Positions 17,645-24,982 of a stretch of DNA of 25,184 nucleotides are shown here, piece by piece. The DNA lies in the NCBI GenBank assembly GCA_041557595.1, contig JBFFGE010000051.1, positions 1-25,184 of the forward strand, in the 5' to 3' direction. Under the pieces are notes generated by a model that saw only the letters and a list, made by a program, of their open reading frames with translations, was not told the DNA's origin and did no database searches. Within the stretch, counting starts at the first letter, position 1; each line of letters begins with the position of its first letter. The stretch is from JAOTYV01 sp041557595. Lineage in GTDB: Bacteria; Pseudomonadota; Alphaproteobacteria; UBA8366. A program made the translations under genes and the position numbers.

Positions 17645-19534
17645 CTACCTGCTCCACGTCAGAATGTGCATGTAGTCGCCCACCGCGGTGGCGCGGCGCC
17701 CGTCGCGCGACACTGCGACACCCTGCAGCATGGCCGAACCATGGCGCTCCTCGCGCCAAGTGTCGCCGCCATCCACGCTCGTCTGAATCTTGCCGTCGAG
17801 CGCCACCGCAACCACCGTGCCGCCATCGCCGGAAATCGCGACATGCCGTATCGTCGCCTTCTTGCGTACGGTGGTCTTCCAGGTCTTACCGCCGTCCCGG
17901 CTCTTATGGATCAGTTCCCGCCCCGCGGCGGCGACCGTGCGGCCATCCGCGGCCATGGCAACGCCGAACAGGTCGCCGGTGCCAAGAGTATTTTCCGACC
18001 ATGTCGCACCGGAATTATCGCTCACCAGCAACCGCCCCTTATTCCCGACGACAACGATTCGCCGGCGGTCTTCGGACACCGAAACGCCCGTCAAGGTATC
18101 CGGACCCCGGCGCCAATCTTGCCAGGTCTTGCCGCCATCGGCGCTGGCGAAGAAAGCGCCCCGCGAACCGACGGCAACAATCAGGCGGCCATCCGCCGAA
18201 ACGGCCACGTTGTTCAAATGCGGTCCAGCGGCTAACTCGCCGGCTTCCCACGTGTCTCCGCCATCGCGGCTGTACTCGAACCGTCCGAACAATCCGACCC
18301 CGACGATCATTCGTCCGTCGAGGGATGCCGCAATGCTGGAAATATCCGGTCGAGATTGCAGTTTTTTCTGCCAAGTCGCGCCACCGTCGCTACTCCGAAG
18401 AACCAGACCGGATTCGCCCAAAACGATTTGCCGAACACCGTCATCCGACATTGCGACTGCTATCGTGTTTTCCACTTTCGCGTGTCGCACCACCCAACTC
18501 CCGCCGCCGTCAGCGCTGGCTAGGATCGGCCCATAGGTTCCCACTGCCAATGCCTGTCGGCCATCGGCGGACAGCGCAATTCCGCTCAATCCGACACCGG
18601 TAGGTCGTCGCTGACTGCTCAGGAGTCCCGCAACTTTTCGATCAGGTTCGCGCCAGCTTTTGCCACCATCCGCGCTCCAGCTGACGTGACCGTCGTCGCC
18701 GCCGACGACGGCGCGCGATCCGTCGCTCGAGATCGCAACACGCCTGAATCCGGGCCCAGCGCCCTGTCGTTCGCGCCAAACCCCACCACCGTCTTCGCTC
18801 AGCAAAATTACGCCACCCAAGCCGACAGCGATAGCCCGCCGTCCATCGTCCGAGACAGCGACGTCGCGCAATGACCGTCGGTCGCTATCCCCGCCACGCC
18901 AACCATGCGACTTCCATGATTTCCCGCCATCTGCGCTCGTCGCGGCAAATTCCGAGCCGACGGCGATCATCCGCCGCCCATCGCGCGAAATAGCGACGCC
19001 GCTCAGATTTTCGCGCGCCAGCCGGCCGTTGCGCCAGCGCTTGCCGCGGTCCGTACTGCGCAGCGCGGTTCCGTCTTTCGCAACGGCAACGATCACCTTG
19101 CCGTCACCCGACATAGCGACGTCCGCGATATCGCTCTTACCGACTTGCCGCGAGGTCCATGTCGCGCCGCCATCCGTACTCGCGTAGATCATCCCGCCGC
19201 CACCCGCGGCGACGACATTTTTGCCATCTTGGGAGACAGCCACTCCCATCACATTGACGCCATCGTTGAGGACCATCGTCCAGGAGCGGCCGCCATCGAT
19301 GCTCTTGATGACGCCACCTTCCCTGCCGCCCGCAAACGCAACTTTCCCGTCATCCGTCATCGCGACCGTGTTCAGCCAAGGCTGGTACGACACCGTTCGC
19401 CAGCTTCCCGCAGCGGCCGGTGTTGCCGCCAGCGTCACGGCAAAAACGAAGACGACGGCGATAAAGTCAGGCGGCCGCCGATGGCGACGCGAAGCCCTTT
19501 GCAATCCGCAATACGCATGCCGTTCCAGCCTCAT
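17645..19534 (-). CDS. Secreted protein made of 13 Asp-box repeats (sialidase/Ycf48-like propeller)
   Basis: A 629-residue protein with an N-terminal signal region: a basic stretch (RRHRRP), a hydrophobic core (FIAVVFVFAVTLAATPAAA), and likely cleavage near residue 41. After it, 13 Asp-boxes of the form SxDGGxxW recur about every 40-50 residues, e.g. SIDGGRSW, STDGGATW, SADGGKSW, SRDGGDTW, SADGGKTW, SRDGGKTW and SVDGGDTW, each after a VAVSxDGR(x)VxVG strand. Such repeats build beta-propeller blades; 13 could make two seven-bladed propellers or a large array. ATG 19534 is chosen since GGGAGGA precedes it by 7 bases. There is no catalytic sialidase arginine triad and no neighbour partner. Function unknown, probably a surface or periplasmic scaffold. 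Confidence 0.9.
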   Translation of the reverse strand: MRLERHAYCGLQRASRRHRRPPDFIAVVFVFAVTLAATPAAAGSWRTVSYQPWLNTVAMTDDGKVAFAGGREGGVIKSIDGGRSWTMVLNDGVNVMGVAVSQDGKNVVAAGGGGMIYASTDGGATWTSRQVGKSDIADVAMSGDGKVIVAVAKDGTALRSTDRGKRWRNGRLARENLSGVAISRDGRRMIAVGSEFAATSADGGKSWKSHGWRGGDSDRRSLRDVAVSDDGRRAIAVGLGGVILLSEDGGGVWRERQGAGPGFRRVAISSDGSRAVVGGDDGHVSWSADGGKSWREPDRKVAGLLSSQRRPTGVGLSGIALSADGRQALAVGTYGPILASADGGGSWVVRHAKVENTIAVAMSDDGVRQIVLGESGLVLRSSDGGATWQKKLQSRPDISSIAASLDGRMIVGVGLFGRFEYSRDGGDTWEAGELAAGPHLNNVAVSADGRLIVAVGSRGAFFASADGGKTWQDWRRGPDTLTGVSVSEDRRRIVVVGNKGRLLVSDNSGATWSENTLGTGDLFGVAMAADGRTVAAAGRELIHKSRDGGKTWKTTVRKKATIRHVAISGDGGTVVAVALDGKIQTSVDGGDTWREERHGSAMLQGVAVSRDGRRATAVGDYMHILTWSR

Positions 19535-19710
19535 GAAAACGTCCTCCCGCGATGATTTGGCCGATCGGAACATCCCGTGGATCGTACTGCAATATGCAAA
19601 TCCCAAAAAAGAGAATTTTATTTTTTATTACACTCAAAAAGTGTGTGCCGGATTCGAGGATATGCGTTTCGTACAAACCGCCAAACCATCCCCACACCCG
19701 CCAACCGACC
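19535..19710. other. AT-rich gap between the DUF2459 and Asp-box genes
   Basis: This 176-base gap between two minus-strand genes is unusually AT-rich at about 19600-19645 for this genome. It holds the hairpin ACACT-CAAAA-AGTGT (19630-19644) flanked on its left by a T-rich tract. Read on the minus strand the tract is A-rich, so it is not a normal terminator for the DUF2459 operon. I see no confident promoter for the Asp-box gene. Confidence 0.4.
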
Positions 19711-20355
19711 TCAATTTTCGTCAGCGCACCGCCCTTTCGGCAATCGCCGCAGCTGCCACATCACGTCGCTGGCCCGTGCCGCATCGTCCGGGTCGATGGC
19801 GACGCCTCCGGCGGCGAGCACTTCGGCGATCCAGGTGTTGCAGGTGCGCATGACCGAATAGCTGCCGGTGCCCCGATAGAAATGGCTGCGGCCGTAGAGG
19901 CCCGGCTTCAAGGGCGTTACCTGGCCGCGCGCATCGCGCGCGAAGCCGCCGCGCAACCCGTCCAGCAGTTTCCGGTACCCCGGTTCCGTCAAGTGCAGCG
20001 CGACGATCTTGTTCTTTCGAAAGACGCGCGCCGGATCGCCGTTGAAGCCGTAGACATGCATCACCGCCTCGGTCGGCCAGAACAGCGCCCGCAAGGCGAG
20101 CCCGGCGGAAATTTCCTTCGCCTGATAGAATTCCGCATCGCCCCAGCCGAATTCCAACCACTGCTTGCCCCTGAAATAGTCGGTTCCCAACTCCCGGGCA
20201 TGAGGAAAATCCCGCGCCGGGACGATGATGCCGGTATGCCAGCCATTGTCGACAACGTGGACGGTGCGGCAGGACGCGGGAAGACCTTGTCCGAAGATGG
20301 GCGCGGCGGTCAGGACGGCCCACAGAACTGCCATGGCGACCGCTGCGTGCCGCAC
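19711..20355 (-). CDS. DUF2459 family exported protein
   Basis: A 214-residue protein with an N-terminal signal sequence (AVAMAVLWAVLTAAPIFG, about 5-22). The hallmark region TVHVVDNGWHTGIIVPARDFPH (about 31-52), then WLEFGWGDAEFYQ and CNTWIAEVLAAGG, matches DUF2459 (also known as TIGR02117, sometimes found near urease genes). The conserved His, Asp and Cys residues suggest an enzyme active site, but no reaction is established for the family to my knowledge. The start is GTG at 20353-20355, 7 bases after the MaoC stop; an ATG 7 codons later (20334) is an alternative. It is the last gene of a three-gene operon. Confidence 0.85.
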   Translation of the reverse strand: MRHAAVAMAVLWAVLTAAPIFGQGLPASCRTVHVVDNGWHTGIIVPARDFPHARELGTDYFRGKQWLEFGWGDAEFYQAKEISAGLALRALFWPTEAVMHVYGFNGDPARVFRKNKIVALHLTEPGYRKLLDGLRGGFARDARGQVTPLKPGLYGRSHFYRGTGSYSVMRTCNTWIAEVLAAGGVAIDPDDAARASDVMWQLRRLPKGRCADEN

Positions 20356-20362
20356 CCGCCCG

Positions 20363-20815
20363 CTACTCCGCGGGCCGGTTCTTGAGAATGCACGTGCTGG
20401 TGTAGTGCAGCACCTCCTCGTCCCGCTGATTGAGCGTGGTCGACTTGAACGACATGGTGCCCCGGTCGGGCTTGGAGCGCGACGGCGTCAGCGCGGTGAT
20501 CGCCACCCGGCAGCGCAGCGTGTCGCCCGCGCGCACCGGCGCGGTCCAGCGCACCTCATCAAGGCCAAGCCCGATGATGTTGGAGTGAACGACGTAGCCC
20601 ATGTCGTAGAACAGCCGAAAACTGATCGACAGCGTGTGAAAGCCGCTGGCGATCAGTTCGCCGAACATGCCCTCGGCGGCGAAGGTCTTGTCGATATGCA
20701 TCGACTGCGGATCGTAGAGCAGCGCGAAGTCGACTATCTGCGATTCCGTGACCGTAATTCCCCGCGTTTCGAAACTGTCGCCGACCTGCCAGTCCTCGAA
20801 GTAGCGGGTGGTCAC
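20363..20815 (-). CDS. MaoC-like dehydratase (hot-dog fold)
   Basis: A 150-residue protein beginning TRYFEDWQVGDSFETRG. The MaoC active-site motif YDPQSMHID places the catalytic Asp35 and His40, and it is followed by LIASGFHTLSISFRL. Members hydrate enoyl-CoA thioesters or act as mesaconyl/methylfumaryl-CoA hydratases; which applies here cannot be told. The GTG start at 20813-20815 overlaps the TGA stop of the upstream dehydrogenase by two bases, with GGAGG about 7 bases before it. Translation is therefore coupled and both proteins probably work in one pathway of C4-type acids. Confidence 0.9.
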   Translation of the reverse strand: MTTRYFEDWQVGDSFETRGITVTESQIVDFALLYDPQSMHIDKTFAAEGMFGELIASGFHTLSISFRLFYDMGYVVHSNIIGLGLDEVRWTAPVRAGDTLRCRVAITALTPSRSKPDRGTMSFKSTTLNQRDEEVLHYTSTCILKNRPAE

Positions 20816-21888
20816 CCAATCGCCTCCGCGATCGCCTTGCCGAGGTCCTGCGTATTCGCCTTGCCGCCCATATCGGGGGTCAGCGGCGCGCCCTTCTCCG
20901 ACAGCACGGTTTCGATCGCCGTGACGATGGCGGCCGCCGCTTCGGGCTGCCCCAGGTGGTCCAGCATCATGGATGCGGACCAGATCTGGCCGATCGGGTT
21001 GGCGATGCCCTGCCCCGCGATGTCGGGCGCGGAGCCGTGCACCGGCTCGAACATCGAGGGATGCTCGCCTTCCGGGTTGATGTTGGCCGACGGCGCCACC
21101 GCGATGGTCCCGGTCACGCCCGGTCCCAGATCCGACAGGATATCGCCGAACAGATTGCTGCCGACGACGACATCGAACCAGTCCGGATGTCGCACGAAAT
21201 GCGCGGTCAGAATGTCGATATGGTACTGGTCGGTCTCGACGTCGGGATAACGCGCCGACATCTCGCGGAAGCGCTCGTCCCAATAGGGCATGGTGTAGAT
21301 GATGCCGTTCGACTTGGTTGCCGACGTGACGTGCTTCTTGTCGCGCGTCATGGCCAACTCGAACGCGTATTTGAGAATGCGGTCGACGCCCTTGCGGGTA
21401 AAGACCGTCTCCTGAATCACGGTTTCCTGTTCCGTGCCGGCGTAGATCTTGCCGCCCATCTCGGAATACTCGCCCTCGACATTCTCGCGCACCACATAGA
21501 AGTCGATATCGCCGGGCTCGTAGCCGTGCACTGGCGGGGTGATGCCGGGCAACAGCCGGACCGGGCGCAAATTGACGTATTGATGAAAATCGCGCCGGAT
21601 CGGGATCAGCAGGCCCCAGAGCGAGACATGATCCGGGACACTTGGAAAACCGACCGCGCCGAGAAAGACCGCGTCATGTTCGCGCAGTTGGTCGGTGCCG
21701 TCCTCCGGCATCATCCGGCCGGTCTTGGTGTAGGTCTCGCAGCTCCAGTCGAAATCGGCAAAGCTGAATTCGATACCGAATTTCCGGCCGGCCGCGTCGA
21801 GCACGCGAAGCCCTTCCGGCACGACCTCCTTGCCGATGCCGTCGCCCGGAATATTTGCGATCTTGTATTTCGCGGTATTGTTCGTCAT
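20812..21888 (-). CDS. Tartrate/D-malate dehydrogenase (isopropylmalate dehydrogenase family)
   Basis: A 358-residue NAD-dependent beta-decarboxylating dehydrogenase. The motif IPGDGIGKEV (13-22), NLRPVRLLPG (106-115), RENVEGEYSEMGG (134-146), catalytic Lys192 (ATKSNG) and metal-binding Asp225, Asp249 and Asp253 (NLFGDILSDLGPG) are all present. Phe/Trp-rich features (VSLWGLLIPIRRDFHQY) point to the tartrate dehydrogenase/DmlA group rather than LeuB. The likely substrates are D-malate, meso-tartrate or a 3-substituted malate, giving a keto acid and CO2. It is the first gene of the operon with the MaoC-like and DUF2459 genes. The ribosome site GGGGAG lies about 9 bases before the ATG. Confidence 0.93.
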   Translation of the reverse strand: MTNNTAKYKIANIPGDGIGKEVVPEGLRVLDAAGRKFGIEFSFADFDWSCETYTKTGRMMPEDGTDQLREHDAVFLGAVGFPSVPDHVSLWGLLIPIRRDFHQYVNLRPVRLLPGITPPVHGYEPGDIDFYVVRENVEGEYSEMGGKIYAGTEQETVIQETVFTRKGVDRILKYAFELAMTRDKKHVTSATKSNGIIYTMPYWDERFREMSARYPDVETDQYHIDILTAHFVRHPDWFDVVVGSNLFGDILSDLGPGVTGTIAVAPSANINPEGEHPSMFEPVHGSAPDIAGQGIANPIGQIWSASMMLDHLGQPEAAAAIVTAIETVLSEKGAPLTPDMGGKANTQDLGKAIAEAIG

Positions 21889-21971
21889 CGCGTGTCGCTC
21901 CCCATCATTGAGCCGAAAAAGTAACGAGACAGCTCCATAAGATAAAGCGGGGAAATGGCGAAACGCTCGAT

Positions 21972-22613
21972 TCAGGCAACCCGCATCAGCTCACGCGCCA
22001 GCGCGCGCACCTCGGTCGCCGCCTTGCTGCCGGATTTGGTCTTGAGCACCGTGCGACCGGCGCCCACGCTCTCGGCGAAGGCAACCCGGTTGCCGAGCGG
22101 CGACTTCGCCACACGTACCTTGTAATCGCCGAGCCGGGTGATCATCGTCGCCGTCAGCAAGGCCCGCGGCGGCACCCGGTTGAGCACCAGCAACACCGGT
22201 TTCTTCGCCGCGGCCGCGACCTCCAGGGTCGGCAGCGTCGCCCAGAAATCGAGCGGCGACGGCTGCACCGGCACGACGACCAGGCTCGCCGCCGCAATCA
22301 CCGCATTGGCGGCGGATGTCGCATGCGGCGGCATATCCACCACGACCACGTCATGGTCGCGCGCCAGCGCCCGCGCTTCATTGACCGCGCGGCTCCCGCT
22401 GGATTTTCTGAACGTCAGCCCGGTGTCATCGGAACCCAGGTAATGCTCGCGCGCCTCGTACCAGACGCTGGAACTGCCTTGCGGATCGACATCGAGCAGG
22501 GCGACGCGCTTGCCGCGCTGTTTCGTCCACGCGACCGCCAGATTGACCACCACCGTGGTTTTGCCCGCGCCGCCCTTTTGCTGCGCGATATTGAAGACCT
22601 TGCCTACCATCAT
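21972..22613 (-). CDS. Orphan ParA-family ATPase
   Basis: A 213-residue P-loop ATPase of the ParA/MinD superfamily. The deviant Walker A motif QQKGGAGKTT is at 11-20, the LLDVDPQGSSSVW region (Asp of Walker A') at about 40-52, and the Walker B-like VVVDMPPHA at about 91-99. The short length lacks an N-terminal helix-turn-helix, unlike plasmid-type ParA with its own regulator. There is no parB or centromere-like repeat nearby, so it is an orphan, perhaps positioning a protein complex. ATG 22613 is taken as the start, with a GGGGGTG ribosome site just upstream; an upstream GTG at 22634 and another ATG at 22610 are alternatives. It is divergent from the Sua5-type gene. Confidence 0.9.
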   Translation of the reverse strand: MMVGKVFNIAQQKGGAGKTTVVVNLAVAWTKQRGKRVALLDVDPQGSSSVWYEAREHYLGSDDTGLTFRKSSGSRAVNEARALARDHDVVVVDMPPHATSAANAVIAAASLVVVPVQPSPLDFWATLPTLEVAAAAKKPVLLVLNRVPPRALLTATMITRLGDYKVRVAKSPLGNRVAFAESVGAGRTVLKTKSGSKAATEVRALARELMRVA

Positions 22614-22713
22614 ACACCCCCGGTTGGACGACACTCTGCATCGCCCGAATTATCAGTGCAAGACCAAGGTAGCGCCGCTTGCCAGCACCGTCGCCCCCGT
22701 GTAAGGCAGCCCG

Positions 22714-23658
22714 ATGCCGCGCATCGAACCGATAACCCCGCAATCCCTGGCCGAGGCCGGCCGCGCCCTGCGGGCGGGCAAGCTAGTCGCCTTCCCTACC
22801 GAGACGGTCTATGGCCTAGGCGGAAACGCCGCGGATGACCATGCGGTCGCGGCGATATTCGACGCCAAGGGCCGGCCGAGCTTCAATCCGCTGATCGTGC
22901 ACCTGCCGGACGCCGCCGAGGTGGCGAACCACGCCACGGCAAACCGTACTGCCCGCCTCTTGATGGCGACATTCTGGCCGGGCGCGCTCACCCTCGTGCT
23001 GCCCCGACGACCAGGGAGCCCGATTTCGCGCCTTGCCTGCGCCGGCCTCGACACGGTGGCGGTGCGCGTACCGGCGCATGACGACGCCCGCGCCCTGCTG
23101 CGCGCGGCGGGTGTCCCGATCGCCGCGCCCAGCGCCAATCGCTCGGGCCGGCTGAGCCCGACGACCGCGGCCCATGTGGCAGCCTCGCTCGGCGACGCGG
23201 TATCGATCATTCTCGATGGCGGCGCCTGCGCCATCGGCCTCGAATCAACCGTGCTCGATGTCAGCGGTGCGGCGCCCGCGATCCTCCGACCAGGTGGGGT
23301 GACGCAGGAAGCGATCGAGGAGGCGCTCGGTCATCCGGTCGGCGTGGCCGCCGCGGACGACGGCGCCCCGAAATCGCCCGGCATGCTGTCGAGCCACTAT
23401 GCGCCGGGACTGCCGCTCCGGATGAACGCCCGGTCGGCGAAGGTCGGCGAAGCCCTGCTCGGGTTCGGGCCCACCGACGGCGCGACGCTCAACCTCAGCG
23501 TGGATGGCGATCCGGTCGAAGCGGCGGCCAATCTGTTCGCTTTTCTCGACGCGCTCGACCGGCCGGAATTTTCGGCAATCGCCGTCGCACCGATCCCGGA
23601 AATCGGCCTCGGACGCGCGATCAACGATCGACTGCGCCGCGCCGCGGTGCGCGACTAG
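22714..23658 (+). CDS. Threonylcarbamoyl-AMP synthase, Sua5/YwlC type
   Basis: A 314-residue enzyme making threonylcarbamoyl-AMP from threonine, bicarbonate and ATP for t6A37 of ANN-decoding tRNAs. The YrdC domain covers about 1-200: LVAFPTETVYGLGGNAADDHAV (24-45), KGRPSFNPLIVHL and IAAPSANRSGRLSPTTA are the substrate pocket motifs. The C-terminal Sua5 domain (about 225-314) begins with the linker SPGMLSSHYAPG. The length therefore fits Sua5 rather than short TsaC. The AAGGC at 22703-22707 is a weak ribosome site. Its stop codon (23656-23658) is the first base of the 50-bp repeat. Confidence 0.95.
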   Translation: MPRIEPITPQSLAEAGRALRAGKLVAFPTETVYGLGGNAADDHAVAAIFDAKGRPSFNPLIVHLPDAAEVANHATANRTARLLMATFWPGALTLVLPRRPGSPISRLACAGLDTVAVRVPAHDDARALLRAAGVPIAAPSANRSGRLSPTTAAHVAASLGDAVSIILDGGACAIGLESTVLDVSGAAPAILRPGGVTQEAIEEALGHPVGVAAADDGAPKSPGMLSSHYAPGLPLRMNARSAKVGEALLGFGPTDGATLNLSVDGDPVEAAANLFAFLDALDRPEFSAIAVAPIPEIGLGRAINDRLRRAAVRD

Positions 23659-23707
23659 AGCAAATCCCGAGCGAACCGAAACGGTTCGCGACGACGTATT
23701 TGCGTAA
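23658..23707. repeat. 50-bp palindromic dispersed repeat, copy 2
   Basis: One mismatch in 50 relative to 3602-3651. Here the inner hairpin is perfect: GCGAACCG (23671-23678), AAA, CGGTTCGC (23682-23689), inside an outer pair GCAAAT/ATTTGC. It overlaps the last base of the Sua5 stop codon and fills most of the convergent gap to the methyltransferase. It could serve as a bidirectional transcript end or an mRNA-protecting structure. Confidence 0.85.
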
Positions 23708-23718
23708 AAACCGAGAGA

Positions 23719-23760
23719 TGGACCATTTCATTTTAGTCGATTTAAACAGGAAATGGTCTA
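23719..23760. repeat. Hairpin beside repeat copy 2, covering the methyltransferase stop
   Basis: GACCATTTC (23721-23729) pairs perfectly with GAAATGGTC (23750-23758), extended outward by two more pairs (one G-T). The loop is AT-rich. The TAG stop of the methyltransferase (23758-23760, minus) lies inside the right arm. Like the hairpin at 3563-3592 it is adjacent to a copy of the 50-bp repeat, but on the other side of it. Confidence 0.65.
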
Positions 23761-24474
23761 ACCGGCCTTTAGGAACAGATTGATCCGAACCGCTTTCTCG
23801 GTGACGAAGACGTCGCCATCGCGGCGCGCATGGGCGGCAAACCGCTCGCGAATAGCGGGGCCGTGCTGAGCAAATGCCACGGCGTGTTTCTCGTTCCGCG
23901 CGGTCAATTGAGCCTGAAAATCCTCGTAATCCCGGTAGCGGCCCGTACTGCCGTAAAACGCTTCCTGTTGCGCGGCCAGGCCATAGTCGCCGACCCGCGC
24001 CAATTCTTCATAGGCGCGCCGGCGGACCGCCGTCTCGTCGTTCCACAGCTTTTGAATTTCGAATTCGGGCCCGGCCGGCACCGGCTCCAGCACCATCAGC
24101 GTGCCGCCCGGCTTCAACGTCCGCGCCGCTTCCCGCAGGGCATCGACAATCGCGTCGAGCGGCACGTGATGCAAGCTGTTGGTAAACACCGCCGCATCGA
24201 GCGCGCCATCCTCCACGGGCAGTGCCTGGGCAACGCCCTCCTCGAAACGCACATCGAGCGCTTCGCGGGCAGCGGCCGCGCGCGCCGCGGCGATCCGGCC
24301 GGCATCGGGGTCGATCCCCAACGCGGCTGCGCCCTGGCGCGCCATATGAAGCGTCGGCCCGCCTTTTCCGCACCCGATGTCGACCACGCGACGGCCCGCC
24401 AATTCGATCGCCGCGGTGAGGATATCGCTCGACCCGGCTATCGGAAGATCGCGCAATTCCCCCTGCGGGAACAT
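23758..24474 (-). CDS. Class I SAM-dependent methyltransferase (Methyltransf_11 type)
   Basis: A 238-residue cytoplasmic enzyme. SAM-binding motif I is VDIGCGKGG at 31-39, the acidic motif II loop is GIDPDAG (about 53-59), and ALPVEDGALDAAVFTNSLHHV and LREAARTLKPGGTLMVLEP are motifs III to post-IV. The C-terminal region has no recognised acceptor domain, so the substrate is unknown. ATG at 24472-24474 is preferred over the upstream extension, because it lies one base after the stop of the 113-residue gene and starts the conserved domain. The two genes are coupled and likely act together. Confidence 0.88.
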   Translation of the reverse strand: MFPQGELRDLPIAGSSDILTAAIELAGRRVVDIGCGKGGPTLHMARQGAAALGIDPDAGRIAAARAAAAREALDVRFEEGVAQALPVEDGALDAAVFTNSLHHVPLDAIVDALREAARTLKPGGTLMVLEPVPAGPEFEIQKLWNDETAVRRRAYEELARVGDYGLAAQQEAFYGSTGRYRDYEDFQAQLTARNEKHAVAFAQHGPAIRERFAAHARRDGDVFVTEKAVRINLFLKAG

Positions 24475-24475
24475 C

Positions 24476-24817
24476 CTAATGCCCCGATCCGTGCAGGATG
24501 GCGCCTTGCAGGCCCGTGTCATAGGCGACGCCATCTGACGTAATCGTACAGATCGTCGGAAAGACCAACGGTTTGATCAGCCCTTTTCGCTCCAGCGCCG
24601 TCCATACGCTCTGATTGATGAGGCCGGTGGCGTCTTTCAGGAACACCACATGCTCGCCGACATGAAAGTGGTCGCCATGCGGCGCCGGGACGGTCACCGT
24701 GATCTCGCCGTTCGCGCCGTCGGCAACGCCGTGATCGGAGTCGCCATAGGCCTGCAGAATGGTAAGGGTCTTCAATTGCAGTTTATTCAGTCGTAGTGGA
24801 TTTCGCTTCGGCGGCAT
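24476..24817 (-). CDS. Small hypothetical protein coupled to the methyltransferase
   Basis: A 113-residue protein with no recognised family. It begins MPPKRNPLRLNKLQLKTLTILQAYG, a basic helix with winged-helix-like continuation, then PAPHGDHFHVGEHVVFLKDATGLINQSVWTALERKGLIKP, whose HGDHFHVGEH cluster of His and Asp could bind a metal. The spacing of helix and beta segments suggests a small wHTH-like or cupin-like fold, but this is guesswork. ATG 24817 follows GAAAGAGAGC; the upstream extension to 24910 is Arg/Ser-rich and looks non-coding. It stops one base before the methyltransferase starts. Confidence 0.75.
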   Translation of the reverse strand: MPPKRNPLRLNKLQLKTLTILQAYGDSDHGVADGANGEITVTVPAPHGDHFHVGEHVVFLKDATGLINQSVWTALERKGLIKPLVFPTICTITSDGVAYDTGLQGAILHGSGH

Positions 24818-24982
24818 TTCGGTGCTCTCTTTCACAACCAATTCACGCGATCTTGACGAGGACTTTAGACGCCTCTCGCTCAAATGAGGATAGAGTCGCG
24901 TCAATCGCAATCCCCAAATCAGCGAAAGGGATACAGCGTCGTTTCTCGCAACCCAACCAGATTATGAGCAGAGGATTCAGCC

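Noticed and set aside
19630..19644. Hairpin ACACT-CAAAA-AGTGT as terminator of the DUF2459 operon
   Set aside because: Read on the minus strand it is followed by an A-rich tract instead of a T-run and the stem has only five pairs.
22679..22707. TTGCCA-N17-TAAGGC as promoter of the Sua5 gene
   Set aside because: Weak -10 match and it would leave almost no leader before the ATG at 22714.
24853..24904. Inverted TTGACG boxes as divergent promoters between 24817 and 24983
   Set aside because: They face each other, and neither has a -10 box at 16-18 bases.
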